Shown one piece after another: positions 17,595 through 24,998 of a stretch of DNA of 32,338 bases. Source of the DNA: Clostridiales bacterium (GTDB taxonomy: Bacteria; Bacillota; Clostridia; Christensenellales; Borkfalkiaceae). Each line of letters starts with the position of its first letter. Positions within the stretch are counted from its first letter, which is position 1. Made by a program: the position numbers and the translations under genes. Below the pieces are notes generated by a model that saw nothing but the letters and a program-made list of their open reading frames with translations, was not told the origin of the DNA and did not search any database. The stretch covers positions 1 to 32,338 of the forward strand of contig SVIN01000021.1 of the NCBI GenBank assembly GCA_015069495.1, written 5' to 3'.

Positions 17595-19289
17595 TTAACC
17601 GCGCCATGCACTAAACGATTCGTTTGTAATTAAACCGCTTTCATGCAAATCGTAGAAATTGCTACGCATTGCATTCACATTGTCGATTGCAAGCACGTAT
17701 TGGTAACGCAAAGGCACGTATTCGCGCATGGTAGCACCAACCACAGGCGCGGTATAGCAAGCGTTCACAACATAACACGAAGTATAGTTGGACGAAGGTT
17801 GCGCTTTGTTTTTCATCAATGCAGGATCGGTGACCATGGGCGCGTTATAAGCACCTTGATTGTGCGGTGCATCTTTAGATGCGCTGGGGGTAATTTTGGA
17901 GTAAACGTAGTAATCCACGTTCGGCACGTATAAGCCCATACCGAAATCATCATCATTTACCCATGCGAACCAATTTTCCGACCCAACTTCACGTTGTCCG
18001 CCGTCTCCGCGAGAGCCTACCTCGGTGTTTTTTACCAACCCCACGGTATCTCCGCCCCAAGGCGTTTTACCCGTATACGTTATAAACGTATGCAAGGTAT
18101 GAACAGGGAAGAATGCGGGAATTTCTTGATTTCGGTACGGAATAGAATCCATATCCGAAAAACCGTTCCAATCAATAAATTCGTTGTCAACGTACAACAT
18201 TCCGCCTTTAATCTTGTACCAATTTTCCGCATAAGATTTGGTTGTCACGCCGCCCTTCACCAAGCCGAGAGCTTCTACACTGCCCAATTCCTTTGCTTTC
18301 TTTTCGTACTTAGATGCCCATTCGTCTTTCCAGCCCTTCCCCCAATCCATCGGACGGGCTTTGACGTAAATTTCACCATTGGAAATTTCATAGTCAATCA
18401 ATTGCGCAGGGTTATCCGCGCAATCGCCTGCTTGTACGGGGTTGTACGACCACCAGTCACCCTCCGAAGAGTCGGTGTAACACCAGCCGCGGTCATAACC
18501 GTTGGCACCTGTTTTTTTGTCGTCCGTACCGCCAACCTCGGCATAGTAGGATTGCTGAATTTGTCTACCTACGTCATAGATGGTAACCAAGTTAACGTCC
18601 GACGAAAGATGGGTCGCCCCCGCTTGGGATTTTGCGTTCACACCATATTTGATATTGCCGTCCTTGTCGATGATTTCATCCACCGTTTCACCTTGGTAAT
18701 CGGTACGGCCTACAAACGTCAACGATCCGCCAAGTGCAAGGTCTACACCGATTTTTAAACCATTTTTTATAAGGTAAAGTTCACAGTCCTTTTCGGGAAT
18801 ATCACGACCAGATACCGCAACGTTTTTAATGCATTGGGTACCCTTTTTTACATCCACGTTTTGAACCGTAATCTTTTTTAAGTGTTTTTCAAACAAACCC
18901 ACGCCGTTGGGACGGTATGCGTCTAAAAACTGCTTGAACACCGTTTCACCTGCTTCCAAGAAAAAAGGTTCGCAAACCTCTTGCGTAGGGTCGGCAAGGT
19001 TGGTGTATACAAATTCACCGTACAAATCTACGTCAGATTCGTATTCAATCTTGATATAGTTGCGATCCCCTAAGTCCTTTTCAATAACACAATTCTGCGT
19101 TTCACCCATATTGATATTCAAAGAAATACCCGTTTGGAACAAAGTTTCAAAAGTCTGTTCATCCGAGCTGCTTTGCACGCTGTTGGAAGAATTATCGTTT
19201 GAAGCACTGTTATCGGTTGAATTGTTACATCCGCATACGCTGACCGACATGCAAGCAAGGGTCAGCCATGCCAAAAATTTCTTTTTCAT
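17595..19289 (-). CDS. Lipoprotein, 564 aa, member of the three-copy domain family
   Basis: A probable membrane-anchored extracytoplasmic protein. The start is the ATG seven bases after GAGGA; an upstream in-frame codon extends nine residues but has no signal character. The lipoprotein signal is MKKKFLAWLTLACMSVSVCG with the acylated Cys at 21, then a Ser/Asn-rich linker. The remaining ~510 residues form the domain shared with the 559-aa neighbour and the C-terminus of the 1950-aa protein: DLALGGSLTF, YDVGRQIQQSYY, YNPVQAGD, MDWGKG, KSYAENWY, DWNGF and WFAWVNDDDFG in that order. The early GGxLT pattern and the rich aromatic and acidic motifs suggest a mutarotase-like sugar-binding or sugar-cleaving fold, by inference only. 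It is the last gene of the long operon, 17 bases after its paralogue. No terminator is seen, so read-through into the 1368-aa gene is possible. Confidence 0.85.
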   Translation of the reverse strand: MKKKFLAWLTLACMSVSVCGCNNSTDNSASNDNSSNSVQSSSDEQTFETLFQTGISLNINMGETQNCVIEKDLGDRNYIKIEYESDVDLYGEFVYTNLADPTQEVCEPFFLEAGETVFKQFLDAYRPNGVGLFEKHLKKITVQNVDVKKGTQCIKNVAVSGRDIPEKDCELYLIKNGLKIGVDLALGGSLTFVGRTDYQGETVDEIIDKDGNIKYGVNAKSQAGATHLSSDVNLVTIYDVGRQIQQSYYAEVGGTDDKKTGANGYDRGWCYTDSSEGDWWSYNPVQAGDCADNPAQLIDYEISNGEIYVKARPMDWGKGWKDEWASKYEKKAKELGSVEALGLVKGGVTTKSYAENWYKIKGGMLYVDNEFIDWNGFSDMDSIPYRNQEIPAFFPVHTLHTFITYTGKTPWGGDTVGLVKNTEVGSRGDGGQREVGSENWFAWVNDDDFGMGLYVPNVDYYVYSKITPSASKDAPHNQGAYNAPMVTDPALMKNKAQPSSNYTSCYVVNACYTAPVVGATMREYVPLRYQYVLAIDNVNAMRSNFYDLHESGLITNESFSAWRG

Positions 19290-19306
19290 ATAGACATCCT
19301 CGCAAC

Positions 19307-20986
19307 TTATTTCCAAGAGGAAAGCGTTTCGTTGAGTACAGTTTTACTTTCGTAAATATTCTTAAATTGACTACGCATTACGTTTACGTAATCCACGGAA
19401 ATTACGTAGGTGTATTCCATGGGAACGTAGGACTTCATCGTCCAATTTACAACGGGTGCAGTATAGCTAGTATTTCTCGTATAACAGCTCTGCCAAGGAG
19501 ACGTGCATTCTGCCTTATTGTAACGGTATTCATTTGCCAAAGGACTTTGCATTGCGTCTTTGTTGATATTCAAATTGATATTTGTAGATGACTTCGATCT
19601 ACCCGATGCGAAAACGTCCGTATTGGGAACGTATACGCCAACACCGAAACCGTCGTCGTTTACCCATGCAAACCATTCTTCTACGGGATCATAGTTGTGG
19701 TGCGCTTTAACGTTCCAAGGTCCCAAATCGGGGATTGTCGTTAAGTCACCCGACCAAGACGTGTCATTACCCGTGTAGCAAACGTAGTTATGCAAAGGAT
19801 GTACAACGTACGCTGCAGGCAATTCGTTGCTGTGTACGGGAACGTCTTCCAAATCTTCAAAGCCGTTCCAGTCGATGAAACGGTTTCTTACGTATACCAT
19901 ACCGCCTTTGATGGTGTACCAATTTTCCATGTAGGATTTGGTGGTTACACCGCCCATAACTGTGTTGTGAAGCCCTTCGCCGTTGTCGCCCTTGGACCAG
20001 TCCATTGCGCGAACTTTGATGTAAATTTCATTTCTGGACACCTTGTAATCGATAATCTGCGAAGGATTACTGTTAACGTCACCGCCTTGTACGGGGTTAT
20101 ACGGCCAGTAGTAACCATTGAGATCCGCCGTTTTACACCAACCGCGTTCGTAACCATTTGCACCGTAATCGGGGGGCAAGTTATGTTTTCCGTATTTATA
20201 TTTGGATATTTCTTCAGGGCTATCCGCAGAAGTACCGCCGACGTTTGCATAATAACTCTGCTGGAATTGACGGCCTGCGTCGAAAATGTTAATCAAGTTA
20301 ACGGTGGAAGAAAGGGTTTCTTTTGCCGTTGCTTTGGCATTAACCCCGATTTCCACTTCATCGTTGTGGCTGATGACTTCGTCTACCGTTTCACCGTCGT
20401 AAGACGTACGGCACAAATAGGTCAAAGTACCGCCCGTTGCAAGGTCTGCACCGACCTTGATTTCACCCTGAGATACGTATACTTCGCGTTCATAGTCATC
20501 GATTTTACGCCCAGATACCGCTACGCTTTTCAACGTAACCGAACCGTTCGCTTCACCCTTGTTAGTCAAGGTAATCGAAAGCAATTGTTTATCGAACAAA
20601 CCGTGACCGTTCGTACGGAAGTTGTCGAGGAATTGCTTGAATTCGGTTTCGCCATTGGGATTTTCAATGAAGAAATCTTCCGTAGTAACCTTCGTGTTAT
20701 CATTGATATCGTGGTATTTAATTTGCCCAATCAACTGCACGTCGCTGTTTACAACCAATTTGATATAGTCTCTGCCCACAATGCTTTTGTTGATGGCATA
20801 CGTATGACTGCCATTGGGTTCCATCGTAATCGTATCCTGCGTGCCTAAGACTTCTACAAACGTCTCGTCAATCTGTTCGATCGTCGAGCTGTCGCTGGTA
20901 GAACTCGTTTCCGAATCGTTCCCATTACACGCTGCCAAACAGCTAATAGACATCAAGAACGCTAAAAAGCTTGCCAGTTTTTTCAT
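19307..20986 (-). CDS. Lipoprotein, 559 aa, paralogue of the neighbouring 564-aa lipoprotein
   Basis: A probable surface lipoprotein: lipobox LAAC with Cys20, then a Ser/Thr-rich linker. From about residue 45 it aligns throughout with the 564-aa neighbour and with residues 1410-1950 of the secreted giant. Shared motifs are DLATGGTLTY, FDAGRQFQQSYY, YWPYNPVQGGD, MDWSKG, KSYMENWY, DWNGF and EEWFAWVNDDGFGVGVY. It is closer to the 1950-aa protein in several stretches (YWPYNPVQ, SNPSQIIDY, SGRS) than to its neighbour, so the pair is not a fresh tandem duplication. The ATG comes 3 bases after the SGNH gene's stop, with AAGGA inside the previous gene, so translation is coupled. The activity is unknown; a role in binding or cutting the locus's substrate is inferred. 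Confidence 0.85.
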   Translation of the reverse strand: MKKLASFLAFLMSISCLAACNGNDSETSSTSDSSTIEQIDETFVEVLGTQDTITMEPNGSHTYAINKSIVGRDYIKLVVNSDVQLIGQIKYHDINDNTKVTTEDFFIENPNGETEFKQFLDNFRTNGHGLFDKQLLSITLTNKGEANGSVTLKSVAVSGRKIDDYEREVYVSQGEIKVGADLATGGTLTYLCRTSYDGETVDEVISHNDEVEIGVNAKATAKETLSSTVNLINIFDAGRQFQQSYYANVGGTSADSPEEISKYKYGKHNLPPDYGANGYERGWCKTADLNGYYWPYNPVQGGDVNSNPSQIIDYKVSRNEIYIKVRAMDWSKGDNGEGLHNTVMGGVTTKSYMENWYTIKGGMVYVRNRFIDWNGFEDLEDVPVHSNELPAAYVVHPLHNYVCYTGNDTSWSGDLTTIPDLGPWNVKAHHNYDPVEEWFAWVNDDGFGVGVYVPNTDVFASGRSKSSTNINLNINKDAMQSPLANEYRYNKAECTSPWQSCYTRNTSYTAPVVNWTMKSYVPMEYTYVISVDYVNVMRSQFKNIYESKTVLNETLSSWK

Positions 20987-20989
20987 AGT

Positions 20990-22285
20990 TTATTTTTCCT
21001 TTTTCTTTTTTAATATTGCCGCCGCGCCAAGCGCTGTCATTGCGCACGCAGGGAGTATTGCCACCGTAGCCATGCAACCGTTCGAGTTGCTTTCTACCGT
21101 ATCAAACACATTTTCACCTTCATTGTTTTCGGGGATTTCTTCCGTTGTTTTTCGCAAGGTTGCCAACAAGCTTTGCGCATAAACCCGAGCCAAATAATCG
21201 TTGGGATGATTGACGTTGTTACCCGTCATATCCGCATAGGATTTTTTCGTCAAAAGGCTTGTGTGCATCGCCGTCATATTTACCACGGCAACGCCTTGCT
21301 TTTCACAGTTTTCAAGCATTGCGTCTGCAAAGTTTTCCTGGTTTAAGTAAAACTTTTCCGCATCGCGATTGGGCAGCATCGTTGCCACCAGCAATACGTC
21401 GGCTGTGGGGAATTTTTCCTGAATCGCCGAAACCAATCGATTGGCTTTTTGCGCAAATGCATGCGAGGTAAGATTGCCGTCGTTCATACCGAACGCCACC
21501 ACTGCCAAATCCAAATTCGTTTGTTGCGACAATACGCCTTCGATTTGTTGAAGTCCCCAATCAATCCCCATTCCGCCAACCGAAGGATTGGTCAAGTTGA
21601 CCGTCACTCCGTATTGATTTTCCAACCCTGCCTTGAACAGTTCGGGATAGGTCGGCAGGAACGGCGCAATCCCCGTAAAACCCGAAGAATTCGCGCCAAC
21701 GGAAATGGAATCGCCAAACACCAACGTATCAATCGAGGTTTGATTGGATAATTTCTGCTTGATATTGGTCAGCAAGTAATCCTTTCCGCTTGGAAGATAA
21801 CCGTTGTATTGTGCCGTATGCTTATACGTCACCACGATTTGTCTTTCGTGGAACCACGTCCCCTCACTGAAACATACGTAACCGCCCTCTTTCGATTCAA
21901 AACCGCTCTGTCCCGCCTCGGGGTGGAATTCCGTATAAGATACGATTGGGATATTGCCATCGTCCGCAATAATCAAACGACCGCCCGAAACCGCATAATC
22001 TACCCCCTTTTGATAGGTTACCGTCATTTCCGCATTCTGCACGGAAACCACTTCCTCTATCGGGTAAAGCAATGTAATGGGGTCGATACCGCCGTATTCG
22101 TTTTGAACGGGCAAAACGGTTTCGTTATACGCGGTATTCCCTTCCCAAACGGGCAATAACGCGGTTTCTATGAAGGTCAGCTCTTCGGCTTGTGCCGTAA
22201 AAGTTGCACCTTGCGCACCCGCCGACGCTATGCCTAAAAGACAGAGCGCCGTCATTGCGCATGTAATTGTTTGTTTGAGGTTCAT
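20990..22285 (-). CDS. Membrane-anchored SGNH (GDSL-type) hydrolase, 431 aa
   Basis: A probable extracellular esterase acting on an acyl or acetyl group of a glycan or similar substrate. The signal peptide covers residues 1-33 or so (ends AQAEE). A non-catalytic ~130-residue beta-rich region precedes the SGNH domain: VFGDSISVG with nucleophile Ser193, SVGGMG (Gly block II) at 235-240, FGMND with Asn268, and NHPND with His360. The position three before the His is Asn rather than the usual Asp, which may weaken or replace the acid of the triad. The C-terminus is a hydrophobic helix ending LKKKKEK. I start at the ATG 10 bases after the previous stop; a TTG six codons upstream overlaps that stop and lacks signal character. 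No strong ribosome site is seen, which fits coupling. Its operon position suggests deacylation before uptake. Confidence 0.87.
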   Translation of the reverse strand: MNLKQTITCAMTALCLLGIASAGAQGATFTAQAEELTFIETALLPVWEGNTAYNETVLPVQNEYGGIDPITLLYPIEEVVSVQNAEMTVTYQKGVDYAVSGGRLIIADDGNIPIVSYTEFHPEAGQSGFESKEGGYVCFSEGTWFHERQIVVTYKHTAQYNGYLPSGKDYLLTNIKQKLSNQTSIDTLVFGDSISVGANSSGFTGIAPFLPTYPELFKAGLENQYGVTVNLTNPSVGGMGIDWGLQQIEGVLSQQTNLDLAVVAFGMNDGNLTSHAFAQKANRLVSAIQEKFPTADVLLVATMLPNRDAEKFYLNQENFADAMLENCEKQGVAVVNMTAMHTSLLTKKSYADMTGNNVNHPNDYLARVYAQSLLATLRKTTEEIPENNEGENVFDTVESNSNGCMATVAILPACAMTALGAAAILKKKKEK

Positions 22286-22295
22286 AACGATTTCA

Positions 22296-24974
22296 TTATG
22301 CAACGATAATCGCGCGAATCAAGAGGTTTTCAGTCGATTGAGGGTTGCTCTGCTGAAGAAGCATGTTGGTGATTGCTCTGCCATCTGTACCGTTTTCAAG
22401 CGTTTTGTATTTCGACAAATCAATTTCTACCGCAGCCCATTCGCCTTCTGCCATGTTGGTTTGCAATGCGAGGGTGTTTGCTGCACCGCTACCCTTCGAG
22501 TAAGCTTCGCTAATCACAGTCTTCCACGAACCATCTTCCGTTACGTCGGTAAGACCAAGCGCAAGCGTCAAGTTGCTGATGGAACCCATATTGTTGTAAA
22601 TGATGATGACTTTACTCTTATCGGAAATATCAATATTTCCTGCGCCAAATTTAGATTGACCGAGCATTGCACCAAAGTAGTAACGAATTGCACCTGCATC
22701 CCTACTTACGCTGCCGTCTTCGTTTACAGTTTCCTTCAACCAAGCCGAGAGGCTTGCCGCGCTGTAACTGTTTTCATAGCTGATGATTTCGCTGCTCCAA
22801 TTCTTAGCAATAATATTATTAGTATACGTTACGTCGGAGAAATCCACACCGCTGGTTGTATCCATATTGAAACGAAGTTCTTGCATGGTAATCGTACCCG
22901 TGCCTTCGAACGTTACACGTACTTTTTCAATCGTACCAAACTTCTCAAGGTTAAGATAAATTTCCTTCCATACGTCGCCTGCTTTTACGTCGCCTGCTTC
23001 AATCACAAGCGTGGATTTACCGTCTTCATCCACCGTAGGTTGTTTCACCTCTTTCGCTACGTCGTAGTCATAAACTGTTTCTACGCCATCGATCGTAAGA
23101 CCTACCTTTACCTTAGATACGCCTTCTACGTCTTTGTATTTCAAGGTCATCGTTTTATAACCAACGTTGGTTACACTAACGTCTGCGCCAACGTATGCGT
23201 TGTTTTCTACCGTAAATTCCGTACCGCCGTTAAGCAAAGAACCGCCGTTGTGGATGTATTCAACACCGCTGTTTTCCGTCCAGAATTGCGCTTTGTCTTC
23301 TTGTCCTACATACTTATCGTTCATGTTGAAACCAGGGATATCGATACGTTTGAAATCGAGGAATTCAATACTTTCAATCAAGATTGCATTGTCGATACCA
23401 ACGCTGTTATATTTCAAGCTCAAGGAAGACAAGTTCCCTTCAAAACGGTCTGCACCGAACATGTTGATAACGTATTCTTTCGATTCGGGAGTATCACCGC
23501 AAGGCGAGATTGCCAATTCTTTCGAACCTACACGGTTGTAGCTGTTTCTGTATTCCAACGTAATCTTATTCGCATAACTATAGTTGGTCAAACGGATACG
23601 AATTGTCGTGAGGTCATTCAAGTCGATTTTTTCATCGTTAAGCGCAAAGTTAACACCCGTATTTTTCGCACGGAATTTGCTGTAGAACAACAAACCGCCC
23701 GTCTTTTCATAGATTTCCGAATCGTTCGGCGTTGCCGTAGCAAAATCCTTAGGGAATACCCAACCCGTAACGTCTTCTTGCTGGCTTGCTACGTTTTCTA
23801 CTGCCGTTGCGTCATCATTCACGCGAAGCGCGGTGATAGCTTTCGTATCTTCCGTGGAAGTGTACGTATCGTCGGTAATACCCTTAATCGACTTAATCCA
23901 AACTTCGTTGGTGCGATCGTCTTCATTTTCCGAAATATAACCAGACTGAAGACGCAAACGAATCATCGTTGCGGAAATACCCCAGTGAGATACACCGTTG
24001 GTCAAGTTCTTGGAGAAGTCGAATACTTTCGTAATCCATTCGTCATCTTCCTTCATATTCTTTTCATCAGCCGTATAGGTATAAGTAAACGCGTTGTTTT
24101 CGTTAAAGGCAGGACCATCCGTTTCCGTACCATCAGCCAACCAATTCAAATAATAGAATTTCAAGCTGGTTGCTGCCCCCATATTCTTGAAGGTAACTTC
24201 TAATTTCTGCGAAGCGGAAATATCTACCGTTACGTTTTCAAGAAGCGCGTGAGGGTCAGCCGCGGTCGAATAACCGAAGTTCATCTTTGCATAGCCTTCG
24301 CCATTTTCGTCTTCTGCGTATTCAATCGTACCGCCTTTTGCGTAGTTCTGTTCCATTCTGAAACGTTCCGCAATCATTTTACCGCTGAAATAGATATGTT
24401 CACTGCGGTGAATGTAAACGTTTACGTCACTGGTAATCGGCGTATTGAAATCAAAAGGCGTTTCATGTACAGCTGTCGTGAAGAAACCGTTGCTTTCATA
24501 ACCGTCTGCAAGCTGAGGTTCATACTTCACGCAGTCGCCTTCCTGAACGTAGGTTTCGTACATAGGTATGTCAACTTCTTCCCCAAGGTAATAGGTAACC
24601 TTAAATTTCTTTACCCACTTTGCGTACAAGGTCATGTTGCTTTCTACAACGTCCATCGTGAAGTTCCACTTGTTGGTATATTCTTTATCCGTATACCAGC
24701 CTTCCACTTCCATACGCTCGGTATTCTCACCGATAACGCCGACGGAAGGTTTCACAAGTACGTCACCTTCCGCAACTTCTTGAGGAAGCACCTTGTTCGT
24801 TTTCAGCGTTGTGCAAAGATCAAAGTTGACCACGCACCAGCTTTCTTCCGTTGCCGAAGTAATCGAGCTGTCTGAAGCGCTATTGTTTGTGCTTGTATCG
24901 CCACCTTTACCGCAACCAGTAAACGTTGCAAGCGTAAGCACGCTTACCACAAAGGTTTTAAACCATTTTCTCAT
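22296..24974 (-). CDS. Lipoprotein with InlB-type repeats and jelly-roll-like modules, 892 aa
   Basis: A probable surface-exposed, substrate-binding lipoprotein. The signal is MRKWFKTFVVSVLTLATFTG with the acylated Cys at 21, then a Ser/Asn/Thr linker. Residues about 47-155 resemble two InlB/Listeria-Bacteroides repeats (GWYTD ... LYAKW, then YLGEEV ... DFNTPIT). The rest divides into about four beta-rich stretches of 150-180 residues, each with patterns such as LKFYYLNW, TIRIRLTNYS or VIIIYNNMG followed by a 'VxFDFSK'- or 'EIDLSKY'-like strand, as in carbohydrate-binding jelly rolls. No catalytic motif was recognised. AAGGAG sits seven bases before the ATG. It follows the AraC/oxidoreductase gene by 24 bases and precedes the esterase by 10. 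The carbohydrate-binding role is inferred from module shape and context. Confidence 0.82.
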   Translation of the reverse strand: MRKWFKTFVVSVLTLATFTGCGKGGDTSTNNSASDSSITSATEESWCVVNFDLCTTLKTNKVLPQEVAEGDVLVKPSVGVIGENTERMEVEGWYTDKEYTNKWNFTMDVVESNMTLYAKWVKKFKVTYYLGEEVDIPMYETYVQEGDCVKYEPQLADGYESNGFFTTAVHETPFDFNTPITSDVNVYIHRSEHIYFSGKMIAERFRMEQNYAKGGTIEYAEDENGEGYAKMNFGYSTAADPHALLENVTVDISASQKLEVTFKNMGAATSLKFYYLNWLADGTETDGPAFNENNAFTYTYTADEKNMKEDDEWITKVFDFSKNLTNGVSHWGISATMIRLRLQSGYISENEDDRTNEVWIKSIKGITDDTYTSTEDTKAITALRVNDDATAVENVASQQEDVTGWVFPKDFATATPNDSEIYEKTGGLLFYSKFRAKNTGVNFALNDEKIDLNDLTTIRIRLTNYSYANKITLEYRNSYNRVGSKELAISPCGDTPESKEYVINMFGADRFEGNLSSLSLKYNSVGIDNAILIESIEFLDFKRIDIPGFNMNDKYVGQEDKAQFWTENSGVEYIHNGGSLLNGGTEFTVENNAYVGADVSVTNVGYKTMTLKYKDVEGVSKVKVGLTIDGVETVYDYDVAKEVKQPTVDEDGKSTLVIEAGDVKAGDVWKEIYLNLEKFGTIEKVRVTFEGTGTITMQELRFNMDTTSGVDFSDVTYTNNIIAKNWSSEIISYENSYSAASLSAWLKETVNEDGSVSRDAGAIRYYFGAMLGQSKFGAGNIDISDKSKVIIIYNNMGSISNLTLALGLTDVTEDGSWKTVISEAYSKGSGAANTLALQTNMAEGEWAAVEIDLSKYKTLENGTDGRAITNMLLQQSNPQSTENLLIRAIIVA

Positions 24975-24998
24975 TGTTTTTCTCCTTATATCTGTTCT

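Noticed and set aside
19307-19316. Upstream extension of the 564-aa lipoprotein start into the preceding gene
   Set aside because: The nine extra residues have no signal-peptide character, and GAGGA is correctly placed for the internal ATG.
22170-24203. 677-codon open frame on the plus strand
   Set aside because: It is antisense to the 892-aa lipoprotein and SGNH hydrolase genes; its residue content is Cys/Arg/Phe-rich and domainless, as expected for a shadow frame.
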